Shown piece after piece: positions 8,366 to 16,252 of a stretch of DNA of 41,053 nt. The position numbers and the translations under genes were made by a program. How positions within the stretch are numbered: position 1 is the first letter of the stretch; each line of letters starts with the position of its first letter. The notes under the pieces are model-generated. The model worked only from the letters and a program-made list of their open reading frames with translations, did not search any database and was not told the origin of the DNA. Origin of the DNA: Promethearchaeota archaeon (GTDB taxonomy: Archaea > Asgardarchaeota > Lokiarchaeia > Sigyniarchaeales > SOKP01); contig CP070805.1 of assembly GCA_020343655.1 (NCBI GenBank), positions 2,019,145 through 2,060,197 on the forward strand, in the 5' to 3' direction.

Positions 8366-8902
8366 ATGGATCTAGTTAAAAATGATTTCTTAGAATTTAT
8401 TAAGAAAAGAAGAAGCATTAGAAGCTTTATTTATCAAAAAATTGATAAGAATACCATTTTAAGTATATTAGAATGCGCGAGATGGGCCCCTTCTGGAAAT
8501 AATAGCCAACCATGGCGTGTTTGTATTGTAACTCATCCAACTGTTAAGAGAATGCTTTCAGAGCTCACTAAATATGGTGGGATTATAGAAGATGCATATG
8601 TAAATTTCGTTGTGTTCTTAGATCTTGAAAGAGGTTACGATAGAGTAAAGGATATTCAAGCTATTGGAGCATTTATGCAAAATATCCTTTTAGGGGTTAA
8701 TGCTCAAGAAGATCTTGGTGCTGCTTGGATTGGTGAAATTTTGAACAAAAAAGAAGAAGTAAATGAGATATTCAAATTTCCAAAGGATAAATTTGAACTC
8801 ATGGGAATTATTGCTATAGGGTATGTTGATGAAGCTCGAGCAAAAGTACAACAGAAAGAAAGAAAAAGGCGTGTATTAGACGAGTTTATTGAATGGTACT
8901 AA
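8366..8902 (+). CDS. Nitroreductase-family FMN oxidoreductase
   Basis: From ATG 8366 the product is 178 aa and opens with the family layout: a short helix, then KKRRSIRSF (FMN-phosphate binding), CARWAPSGNNSQPW, and the late strand MGIIAIGYVDE. The enzyme would use bound FMN and a nicotinamide cofactor as a dimer; substrates range from nitroaromatics and quinones to unsaturated acids and cannot be told here. The frame continues upstream to ATG 8288, but the extra 26 residues are unlike the family and lie upstream of the likely promoter. The gene ends 30 nt before the stop of the convergent MFS gene. Confidence 0.9.
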   Translation: MDLVKNDFLEFIKKRRSIRSFIYQKIDKNTILSILECARWAPSGNNSQPWRVCIVTHPTVKRMLSELTKYGGIIEDAYVNFVVFLDLERGYDRVKDIQAIGAFMQNILLGVNAQEDLGAAWIGEILNKKEEVNEIFKFPKDKFELMGIIAIGYVDEARAKVQQKERKRRVLDEFIEWY

Positions 8903-8932
8903 AAAATTTAAATTAATTTTTTCTAATTTTTC

Positions 8933-10258
8933 TTATTTGTCTTTTTTATTTTCTAAAGATTCAACTACATATGGATTGAGAATCCATATTCCTACAACAA
9001 AGAAGGCTATTAATGACCACTCAACAATAATTGAAATGATAAAAGGTGCTTGTGGGCTAATAGACTCCCATACGAGACCGCCTAAGAATGGGCCTACAAT
9101 CATTCCAATCGACTCAAAAAGGGTAATTAAACTGAATACTTTTCCACGATGCTTAATAGAAACGCGACTAAGAAAATTAACGAAAACAAAACCAACTGTT
9201 AACATTATTGTGTTATCAACTATGAGTAAAAAAGCAAAAATCCATAAATTTCCTGAATTTATAATCATCCAAGTCACTATTCCACCTAGAAAACTAGCAA
9301 TGGATATAACCAGATATGGATTTATTTTGTCTGCTATAGTTCCTAATTTTGGAGCAATAAGAGTCCCTATGATAGATGTTGGAAGATAAAACCATGCTAC
9401 TAAAGCAGCATTACTATTAATATTTTCAAGTACATAGGGCTGGATGTAGGGGCGATAAAATCCAACATTAATAGCACTTAGAAGAAGAGCAGAGAATAAC
9501 AGAATAATACCTAAAAAGTAATGATGAGATGATTGCGTTTTAGATTTTTCTATAGTAGAATCTAATTCTTGTTCTAATAATGAATTTTGAACATTGCTAT
9601 CTTCAGGATATACAAATATCTTAAATTCATCTACTTTTCTAGAAAATTGAATTCCTGCATAAAAATTTGAGATACCAAATATAGGTATAGCCCCATAGAT
9701 AATAAAAACATTATTAGGGGTAAAAAAGCTGGCTAATCCAAAGATACTAAATCCTAATACAGTTCCAAGCACAATCCCTATTCCCAACGCGAATCTACGT
9801 TTACCAAAGGCGGAAGATCGATGATATTTTGATGATTTCTCAGAAATTATTGCATCTAGCGGAACCCAAAAAAGATATGCACCCATTCCAAGCATGAATG
9901 CACTAATATACATTCCTATTAGGGATTCGAATATTATTGCTACATAGAGCCCAAAATATGATAATCCGCGACCAAATGAACCAATCATTACTAAAATTCG
10001 CTTAGAAAAACGATCAGTTAAATATCCAACAAATATAGAGCTAATTAGACCTCCCAGCGTGATAAAAGAGAAAAATAGTCCAAGTTGAGGGGCAGGATAA
10101 TTTAAAACCTGTTTAATCAAGTAAGCCATAATAAATTCGATAAAAAAAAAGCCTAATGAATTCCAGATAACAATATATATCACTGAATTGAAATCTGAAG
10201 TAAATTTATAGAGTTCTGGAACTAACTGTTTTTTTTTATTCTTTAAACTTAATGGCAT
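8933..10258 (-). CDS. MFS transporter
   Basis: A 441-aa polytopic membrane protein with about 12 hydrophobic segments in two halves, split by a hydrophilic loop at about 215-245 that is rich in Glu, Ser and Gln. The loop between the second and third helices reads GYLTDRFSKR, the major facilitator motif A. The second half carries a weaker copy (APKLGTIADKI). The substrate is unknown; relatives include drug and sugar exporters. It is on the same strand as the PAP2 gene, with 92 nt between them. Confidence 0.87.
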   Translation of the reverse strand: MPLSLKNKKKQLVPELYKFTSDFNSVIYIVIWNSLGFFFIEFIMAYLIKQVLNYPAPQLGLFFSFITLGGLISSIFVGYLTDRFSKRILVMIGSFGRGLSYFGLYVAIIFESLIGMYISAFMLGMGAYLFWVPLDAIISEKSSKYHRSSAFGKRRFALGIGIVLGTVLGFSIFGLASFFTPNNVFIIYGAIPIFGISNFYAGIQFSRKVDEFKIFVYPEDSNVQNSLLEQELDSTIEKSKTQSSHHYFLGIILLFSALLLSAINVGFYRPYIQPYVLENINSNAALVAWFYLPTSIIGTLIAPKLGTIADKINPYLVISIASFLGGIVTWMIINSGNLWIFAFLLIVDNTIMLTVGFVFVNFLSRVSIKHRGKVFSLITLFESIGMIVGPFLGGLVWESISPQAPFIISIIVEWSLIAFFVVGIWILNPYVVESLENKKDK

Positions 10259-10350
10259 AATGTTAGATATGAAAAAGAAGCATAGAAAAAAAAATTTAGG
10301 TTTAATAAATCATGCTATTATTAGTTTGTCTTAATCTGATTGGAATTTTT

Positions 10351-11004
10351 TTATAGCCAAAAGTGGATAATAGGCGAAAGAATTGCTCCTAACCAATAAT
10401 AAAGATTAACCCAATAAATATATGTGAATCCAAGATACAAAAAAGCATACAGTAATCCAAAGATAAATCCAAAAATAACATCAATCGGGAAATGTACTCC
10501 TAGTGTAAGGCGTGAAAAAGCCATAATAATGGATAAAACAATAGATATTGTTAAAATTATCCAATAATATTGATTAAAATAGTAAGCAAAAACAAATCCA
10601 AAGAATAACAAGAAAGATACATGTCCTGATGGGAATGATTGCTTTTCTGATTCTCTCATTATATAAGGAATTCTTATAAAGTCATCGTGTTTCTTTACAC
10701 CTTCTTTTTGAAGCGTTATAAATGGGCGATTTCTTCTTATTATTAAATAGCGTATGAGGCTATGTAGGATGATACTCTGATCAAAACCACCAGTAAAAAG
10801 AACAAGTAGATAATAATCTTTAGTAACATACCCATAAATAAACCATATTATCCAAATGAGCCCCCAAAAATACAAGGAACCAAAAAAACTGAAAACAATC
10901 GCAAATTTTTTAGTTCTCTTGCTAAAACCACTTCTATATACACTTAAAAATGCCCTGTGGTCCCATTCTTCAATCTTTTCAATATATTCTGATAATAAGG
11001 ACAT
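10351..11004 (-). CDS. PAP2-family membrane phosphatase
   Basis: A 217-aa protein with about five or six membrane helices and the three PAP2 active-site motifs: a basic stretch ending RRNRP, the PSGH motif (SFPSGHVSF), and SRLTLGVHFPID, which fits SRx5Hx3D. The histidines of the second and third motifs form and break the phospho-enzyme. Substrates in the family are phosphatidic acid, isoprenyl diphosphates and related lipids; in an archaeon a polyprenyl (dolichyl-type) diphosphate is plausible. Upstream, a 164-nt gap separates it from the divergent 2TM/PadR operon. Confidence 0.88.
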   Translation of the reverse strand: MSLLSEYIEKIEEWDHRAFLSVYRSGFSKRTKKFAIVFSFFGSLYFWGLIWIIWFIYGYVTKDYYLLVLFTGGFDQSIILHSLIRYLIIRRNRPFITLQKEGVKKHDDFIRIPYIMRESEKQSFPSGHVSFLLFFGFVFAYYFNQYYWIILTISIVLSIIMAFSRLTLGVHFPIDVIFGFIFGLLYAFLYLGFTYIYWVNLYYWLGAILSPIIHFWL

Positions 11005-11168
11005 GTTTGCTATGTTAAAAGCATAATTTGTGGTATTTATAGTTTTTCCTACTCCTAAGATTCTTGATTGATTTTAATAATAAGAATATATTTAGTATTA
11101 ATTTAGAAATCCAAATTTTTAAAGTAAAATCATCCTTCTTAAAATTATTAAAAGGATAGGATAAAATT

Positions 11169-11687
11169 ATGAATGAAAGTTCAGGATTTTCAGAAGAAAG
11201 TCTAAGGAAAATTGCCGCCCAGAAAGTGAGTTTTAGGTTTTCTGTGAAGATTCATATAGCGATTTTTATAGTAGTCAATATATTGCTTTTTATAGTAAAT
11301 ATATTCTTTACACCAGGATTATATTGGTTTTTTTTCCCCTTATTTTCATGGTTAATTGGAGTTAGTATGCACACATTATCTTATATTTTATATGCGAGAG
11401 GAGTTTACCCTATGGCTAAACGGGGAGTTATTTATCACTTAGTATCTTATACTTTTGTAATGCTTTTTCTATTTATCATCAATTTTGTAACACTTTCAGG
11501 ATTTTATTGGGTTATTTTCCCTGCAATTTTCTGGGGCACTGCTGTTATTTTACACATTATAATCTACATTCAATACTATAGTAAAAAAGCAGAAAAAAGC
11601 GGGAAACACAAATCGAGAAAAGAACGAGCAATAGAAAAAGAATTAGAAAAAATGAGGAAGAAAAAAAGAGAAAAAAACTCAGGATAA
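11169..11687 (+). CDS. Tandem 2TM-domain membrane protein
   Basis: The 172-aa protein contains two copies of a two-helix membrane unit: residues about 21-75 and 84-138. Each has the pattern F/Y-x-x-H...F-x-x-N, then a hairpin with GLYWFFFPLFSW (first) or GFYWVIFPAIFW (second), then a His-rich second helix (MHTLSY, LHIIIY). This is the 2TM domain seen fused to sensor kinases or alone. A very basic tail (about 143-172, KSRKERAIEKELEKMRKKKREK) faces, by the positive-inside rule, the cytoplasm. It is followed after 7 nt by the PadR regulator, so the two are co-transcribed. Confidence 0.75.
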   Translation: MNESSGFSEESLRKIAAQKVSFRFSVKIHIAIFIVVNILLFIVNIFFTPGLYWFFFPLFSWLIGVSMHTLSYILYARGVYPMAKRGVIYHLVSYTFVMLFLFIINFVTLSGFYWVIFPAIFWGTAVILHIIIYIQYYSKKAEKSGKHKSRKERAIEKELEKMRKKKREKNSG

Positions 11688-11694
11688 AATCAAA

Positions 11695-12327
11695 ATGTGG
11701 TTAAGTAAGTTTTTAGATCTTGAAGAAGATCTAAAAAAATTAAGATCTAAAATTAAAGAAGAAGTATTTGATAATATAAAAAAGCATAGGCTCACTCCTC
11801 TTGAATTTACAATCATAGAGTGTATTTTCAATAGCAAGAGAATCTATGGATACGATCTGATTAGAATATTAAATGAACATTTTGCTGGTACATGGACTGC
11901 TCAATCGGGAACTATTTATCCAATTTTATCTAAATTAAAAAAGAATGGATTTCTTAAAATTGTACATGTTAAAAGTGATATTGGTCCTATAAAGAAGGTG
12001 TATTCTCTCACAGAGGCTGGGGAAGCCATATTAAAAGAAAAAGTTAATAAGCATTTTCAAGACCAATTGAATTTTGTTGAAAACTTTTTGGTAGAACTTG
12101 CATCAGTATATATTCATTCTTTTTCTGAAGAAAAAAAGGATGGAAAAATCAGTGAAGTTCAGAATTCAATAAAGACAGCTTTAGAGAACGTAATTAAAAA
12201 TATTCCTCCCACTGTTCAATTTAAAGCGTTATGCCCAAACTGCGGTGTAAAACTTGATAGAAACGCTCTGAAATTTTGCTCCGAATGTGGAACTCCTTTA
12301 ACATCTATTGAAGATACCGATGAATGA
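11695..12327 (+). CDS. PadR-family transcriptional regulator with C-terminal zinc ribbon
   Basis: Residues about 30-125 form a PadR winged helix: LTPLEFTIIECIFNSKRIYGYDL, then GTIYPILSKLKKNGFL (recognition helix) and KKVYSLTEAGEAIL (wing and dimer helix start). A helical dimerisation part follows. The last 35 residues hold a zinc ribbon, CPNCG...CSECG at about 182-203, which is not part of typical PadR proteins. PadR regulators are usually repressors of transport or stress genes. It is the second gene of an operon with the tandem 2TM protein, so that membrane protein is its most likely partner or target. Confidence 0.88.
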   Translation: MWLSKFLDLEEDLKKLRSKIKEEVFDNIKKHRLTPLEFTIIECIFNSKRIYGYDLIRILNEHFAGTWTAQSGTIYPILSKLKKNGFLKIVHVKSDIGPIKKVYSLTEAGEAILKEKVNKHFQDQLNFVENFLVELASVYIHSFSEEKKDGKISEVQNSIKTALENVIKNIPPTVQFKALCPNCGVKLDRNALKFCSECGTPLTSIEDTDE

Positions 12328-12392
12328 TAGCTAAATTATAAAGACATAGAAATTAAAAAAATTTTTTTTAATGTATCTTCTCATTGTTTTTA

Positions 12393-13661
12393 TTATTCAA
12401 TTTCAATACCATATTTTTTGAATACCTTTATCAATTCATCACTCGCTAAATGTTTCAAAATATCCTCTAGTGGAGCAATGATTTCATCTTTTCTGGTGGA
12501 TCTATTCTTTGATATTCTTCCTTCTTTTACTTCTAAGGCTGTTTGTGCCCATGAATGTTCATCATTAAATGTAAAGAGAACATCTTTATAGGCCCCTTCT
12601 GTTCCACCGTTCCTTGCTAAAGGCTTTTCTTCGATTGGTATTTCAGGGTCTTGTAAGTAGCACCAATCCAGTATTAACCATTCCAATTTCCTTTCCGAAT
12701 CTGGCCGATCAGCGAGATATATACAATAAGCATGACCCCCTACTTCAGAATCGGATGGGGCGAATACTGGATCAGCTATAACTTCTGCAGCACATACTTT
12801 TACACGCCAACTTGGGATACCAGCATTGATCAATAAAGCAGCAATCAGAATTGCTCCATCTTCACAATCTCCGATCTCTGCTTGTATACTTTCGAACGGA
12901 AATAACCAAAACTCTGGTACTTCAGCAGTTAAATCATCGTATTTATACTTTAGAAAGTTACAAACGAAATTTTGTATAGCAAAAGCAGTTTTATTTGGCG
13001 TTTCTTTTCTTAATCCAACTTGGGTTACCACATGCCAGAGTATTGCATCATTTTTCTTGATAAAGGCTTTAACATCTACATCTATTTGTTTTGTGTAAAC
13101 ATCTGCCCTCAATGCCCTTCCTGTGTAGATTATCGGAGATGTTTCCCATTTATTATTCCAATACTCTGGACCATAATCTCCATAATCAGCTACAAACTCC
13201 TCGATAGGTACATACTCAATAGGAGTTATCGGTTTTGGAGTTGGTTCTTCTTTTTTCGTTGGCTTTTTCGCTGGAGTTCCTGAAAGACTTTTCGCATCAT
13301 TGATCCAACTTTCAACATCCTTTTGAGAAGGTATTTTTGAGAGAGCCTTAGGATTCTCCTTTTTTAATTGTTTTAATTTTTCTATTGTACTTTTAGGATT
13401 TCTATAAGCAAATTCCTTCACTGAATCTATTCCTATAAGGTTCAACGCATTAGCCATTTCAGGACCCACACCTTGAATTTGCATTAGTTCAGCATGTTCC
13501 TGCCAAGTATCTAGAGTTTTTACAGCAACACCAATTTTTCTTGCAAGTTTTCTAATTTGGTTATATTTAAGTGAAATTAAATCTTCAGTGCTTGAAATTC
13601 CCTCTCTTTCTAAAAGTTTTGCGTGATTTTCTTCCAATCCAATAATCTCTGTTAATTTCAA
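12393..13661 (-). CDS. HhH-domain protein fused to a transglutaminase-like domain
   Basis: Residues 1-125 are helix-hairpin-helix repeats of the DUF4332 sort (LTEIIGLEENHAKLLEREGI, then IQGVGPEMANALNLIGI). A Pro/Lys/Thr linker spans about 128-150. Residues about 195-360 form a transglutaminase/protease-like domain with the catalytic triad Cys266 (GDCEDGA), His310 (GGHAY) and Asp332 (LILDW). There is no signal peptide, so a cytosolic role is likely; the domain could act as a cysteine protease, an amidase or a crosslinker. The 422-aa architecture is unusual. The gene stands alone on the minus strand. Confidence 0.82.
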   Translation of the reverse strand: MKLTEIIGLEENHAKLLEREGISSTEDLISLKYNQIRKLARKIGVAVKTLDTWQEHAELMQIQGVGPEMANALNLIGIDSVKEFAYRNPKSTIEKLKQLKKENPKALSKIPSQKDVESWINDAKSLSGTPAKKPTKKEEPTPKPITPIEYVPIEEFVADYGDYGPEYWNNKWETSPIIYTGRALRADVYTKQIDVDVKAFIKKNDAILWHVVTQVGLRKETPNKTAFAIQNFVCNFLKYKYDDLTAEVPEFWLFPFESIQAEIGDCEDGAILIAALLINAGIPSWRVKVCAAEVIADPVFAPSDSEVGGHAYCIYLADRPDSERKLEWLILDWCYLQDPEIPIEEKPLARNGGTEGAYKDVLFTFNDEHSWAQTALEVKEGRISKNRSTRKDEIIAPLEDILKHLASDELIKVFKKYGIEIE

Positions 13662-13834
13662 TTCTCTTACTCCTTATTTTATTGTTAAATTGAATTTGAT
13701 TAGTAAAAATATTGTATCTTAATTTAAATTCTTTTTCTAGAATCGATAAAAATGCAGAATTTTCAATTTTAAGAAATATAAATTTAAAAATGAATAGGAA
13801 ATCTCTTTCTTGATTCCTTCCGTATAATTGGTAG

Positions 13835-13996
13835 AAAATTCTAGATGAATTAGGACACATTGGCACAGAAAGTGTGATTGTTATAAAAAGCCAACCTTCC
13901 GCACCACGGATTCCAGAATATAATGTGTTGATTATATTTGGTGTTCTCTTCATTGCGGTTGTCATTATAACACAGAAGAGAAGAAGATTGAACTAG
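13835..13996 (+). pseudogene. Remnant of the C-terminal membrane anchor of a surface protein
   Basis: A 53-codon open stretch without a start codon, closed at 13994-13996, reads like the end of a secreted archaeal protein: a Pro/Ser linker with PRIPEYN, a hydrophobic helix (VLIIFGVLFIAVVIIT) and a basic tail QKRRRLN. This is a common C-terminal anchor in Asgard surface proteins. In-frame stop TAG lies at 13832, and no coding-like sequence joins it further upstream. I interpret it as a decayed gene end; a chance open frame is possible. Confidence 0.4.
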
Positions 13997-14147
13997 AAGA
14001 CTAAATTTAAGTTAACTATATTAATTTAAGATAAAATACTTTTTTTTATTCTTATAAAGTCTTTAAATTCAAATATTATAATTTATTGAGAGAAAAGTAA
14101 GAGAAAGTATGGAGAGGGTGAGATTCGAACTCACGAAGGCCTTTGCC

Positions 14148-14176
14148 ATTATCCTACCAAAGCTATTGCTTTGGTA
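14148..14176 (-). other. Probable tRNA-Leu intron 2 (variable region)
   Basis: About 29 extra nt between the anticodon stem and the variable arm. It contains a perfect 8-bp hairpin (14155-14162 with 14167-14174, loop of four). The flanks ATCC and GGAT can also pair across it, leaving unequal bulges. Boundaries may shift by a few nucleotides. Confidence 0.5.
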
Positions 14177-14197
14177 TCTGGATCTTAAGTCCAGCAC

Positions 14198-14248
14198 CTA
14201 TAGTCTTGACCCTTTAAAAACGTATAAAGACCTTTTTTACCTCAGTCA
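14198..14248 (-). other. Probable tRNA-Leu intron 1 (D loop)
   Basis: A 51-nt insertion in the D loop. Its ends can pair (TTGAC at 14244-14248 with GTCAA at 14205-14209), and flanking exon GGTC can pair with GACT just inside the other end. This forms a bulged helix of the kind archaeal splicing endonuclease cuts, though not a perfect bulge-helix-bulge. Confidence 0.6.
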
Positions 14249-14273
14249 ATTTGACCAAACTCGGTAACCTCTC

Positions 14274-14552
14274 CAATAAATAAATCTAATTGGTATCTTT
14301 ATTAATAATGAATGTTCTAAGCTTTTAAGGGTATCAATAAATCAAAGTTATAATTTTAATTTAAATTTTTTCTTAGCTTAATTTCTATTAAGGATTCGAT
14401 TTCTATTAATAGTCAGATAAGATAATCATAAAAATAAAAAGAAATAAATAAAAGTAAGATATTAAAATAATATCATAACTATTATTTGAATAAAGTCTAC
14501 ATATAAATTCACGTAAAAATCGTATAATAGTAAAATTAAATGGTAAAAAATC
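14274..14552. other. AT-rich spacer upstream of tRNA-Leu and the 14553 gene
   Basis: No coding-like frame or RNA fold was recognised in these 279 nt. It must contain the promoters of two divergent genes; several TATA-like stretches are present, but none can be singled out. Confidence 0.4.
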
Positions 14553-14930
14553 ATGCCTGTAGGTATTCTTGTAATTCGCTGGGATAATGAGATTGGACCA
14601 ATTAATGAAGGATTTTATCCAGATACTTTAAAGATCACGAATAATTTACTCACACAGGTATATTCTTCACACAGATACCAATCTCTTAAACCTGGATTCG
14701 CAAGCATCGCGCTTAAAAATAATAAAGTAGTATCTTTCTTCTCTGGAGTTGGACAAGATTTTATTTCTGTAGAAAATTATGTTGTTGCACTTCTACTTAG
14801 GCGAGATGAAAAACCCGGGAAGTATCGGGAGATTTTAAAAACAATTGCGGCTGAAATACTTGAAAGAATTCCAGATGATACGTTTAAAGAAGCATTGCCA
14901 AACTTATACGGACAATTAGCACAGATATAA
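14553..14930 (+). CDS. Small alpha/beta protein, possibly longin-like
   Basis: A 125-residue protein opening MPVGILVIRWDNEIGP, with a strand-turn-strand, a helix (NLLTQVYSSHRY), further strands (GFASIALKNNKVVSFFSG, YVVALLLRRDEKPG) and two helices. The order strand-strand-helix-strands-helices resembles longin or Roadblock folds, which are frequent in Asgard archaea and act around small GTPases. I recall similar Asgard proteins with the start xGLxVLRWDxxIG, but cannot name a characterised member. No catalytic motif is visible. It runs convergently with the coiled-coil gene, which may be functionally linked or not. The function is unknown. Confidence 0.7.
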   Translation: MPVGILVIRWDNEIGPINEGFYPDTLKITNNLLTQVYSSHRYQSLKPGFASIALKNNKVVSFFSGVGQDFISVENYVVALLLRRDEKPGKYREILKTIAAEILERIPDDTFKEALPNLYGQLAQI

Positions 14931-15023
14931 AGTATCTTATTTTTCTTAACTATTTCTTCAACATTCGAGAGGTCTTTCAGTTAAAATTAGCAAAACAACA
15001 TGTAAATATAGAATATGTGAAGT

Positions 15024-16028
15024 CTAAGTTAGTTCTTGACTTTTCACAACAATTTTACCTCTATCATCAGTTTCAATAAGCCCTATCCCTTCCAGCTGTT
15101 GAACATTTTTTTTAACTAAAACAATAGGAGAACCAAGGGCATTTTTAAGATCTTCTAATGTAATCCCTCCCACTTCTTCTATAATTAAGAAAGTTTTAAA
15201 AAGTGGTTCTTTTTCCATTACAGGTCTTAATTTATCATAATAATGTATTTTATCTATATTTTCTTTTTGGAGGGTTTTTATTTCATTAAGGCTTTTATTC
15301 AAGCGCTCAATTTCTTTATTCGCTTCCCTGTTTTTATCTCCTAATTCTCCTACCTTATTAACTAATTCATCATATTTTTTTCTCATGCTTTCAAATCGGG
15401 ATGATATATCTTTAGCTTCCGAAGATTTTTCAGTCGAGATTAGCTTACTATCCATTAAAAAGGCATCAAGCTTTCCAATTTCTGTTTTTAATTCTTGCGT
15501 CTCTTTTCTATGTTTTTCTTCCATTTGTTCTATCATTTTAACTTGTTCTTCTTTGAATTTATCGGTAAACGCTTCTAATTCTCTTATCTTGGTTTCTAAG
15601 CTTTTAATTGCTTCATTTTTTAAAATTAATTCTGAATTTTTTTCAGCTAATTCTGTTCTCAAATTCCCCATTGTTTCATAAGCTTCTTCTAGTTTCTTCT
15701 GAGAAGGTACAATTTGCTTTTTTACTAGTTCTAGCTCTTTTTTAGATTGAGCAATTTCGCCCTTTGCATATTCTAATTCAAGCTCTTTTTCATTAAGTAT
15801 CTGTCTTTGAGTGCCTATCAATTCTTTCAATTCAAGTATATCTTCAGGAATATCTGTCATTCTTGAGAGCTTTGCTTTTTGTTCTTCAATAATTCCCTCT
15901 TGTTCACTGATTATACGTTTTTGGCGTTCTACTAATGCCACTAATTTATCGGTCTTTGCCTGTAAAGTGGCAATCTCTTTTTCGTTGGATTCAATACTAT
16001 CTAATTTATCTCTTAAATCTTTAGGCAT
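15024..16028 (-). CDS. Long coiled-coil protein with C-terminal winged helix
   Basis: Of 334 residues, about 1-255 are nearly continuous heptad-like helix rich in Glu, Lys and Leu, with a likely break near the proline-containing SRMTDIPEDI (about 55-64) and another near residue 105. Residues about 262-334 form a compact domain: LFKTFLIIEEVGGITLEDLKNALGSPIVLVKKNVQQLEGIGLIETDDRGKIVVK-type helices and strands, matching a winged helix-turn-helix. The protein could be a DNA-tethered rod or an adaptor; winged helices also serve in protein contacts (for example ESCRT subunits). No homologue with known function is recognised. Confidence 0.8.
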   Translation of the reverse strand: MPKDLRDKLDSIESNEKEIATLQAKTDKLVALVERQKRIISEQEGIIEEQKAKLSRMTDIPEDILELKELIGTQRQILNEKELELEYAKGEIAQSKKELELVKKQIVPSQKKLEEAYETMGNLRTELAEKNSELILKNEAIKSLETKIRELEAFTDKFKEEQVKMIEQMEEKHRKETQELKTEIGKLDAFLMDSKLISTEKSSEAKDISSRFESMRKKYDELVNKVGELGDKNREANKEIERLNKSLNEIKTLQKENIDKIHYYDKLRPVMEKEPLFKTFLIIEEVGGITLEDLKNALGSPIVLVKKNVQQLEGIGLIETDDRGKIVVKSQELT

Positions 16029-16252
16029 TGTTAAATTACTCCAAAATAGAGTTCTATGATATTTATATAGATAAAAAATTTATTAAATTTTTTTTACAAA
16101 ACTTATAACTAATAAGAGAGATTAGTTTTAAATAATTTTCGAAATAAATGGCTATAAAAATTATCAGAAAAATTCCTTTTCTAATTGGTATAAGGTGAAA
16201 TATCTTTTTTGCTATATATTTTAAACCAGATAAACTAAATGTTTTTATTCTA

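Larger units (their letters stand above)
14109..14273 (-). tRNA. tRNA-Leu (anticodon UAA) with two apparent non-canonical introns
   Basis: Acceptor arms GGAGAGG (14267-14273) and CCTCTCC (14110-14116) pair fully, with discriminator A at 14109. The T arm is GTGAG-TTCGAAT-CTCAC (14117-14133). The anticodon arm CTGGA-CTTAAGA-TCCAG (14177-14193) gives anticodon UAA at 14184-14186. The gene is 165 nt, about 80 longer than a leucine tRNA. Removing 14198-14248 (51 nt, D loop) restores ACC-GAGTTTGGTCAAA-GGT, a standard leucine D arm. Removing about 14148-14176 (29 nt) restores a class II variable arm T-GGC-AAAG-GCC-TTC. Exact splice points are uncertain. The canonical 37/38 position is uninterrupted. 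Confidence 0.9.

Noticed and set aside
8889..9389. 166-codon plus-strand frame
   Set aside because: It is the antisense of the MFS transporter gene, whose motifs and membrane pattern are clear.
13585..13965. 126-codon minus-strand frame overlapping the HhH-transglutaminase start
   Set aside because: It overlaps a well-supported gene in another frame, and its far end is antisense to the surface-anchor remnant. Its composition is not protein-like.
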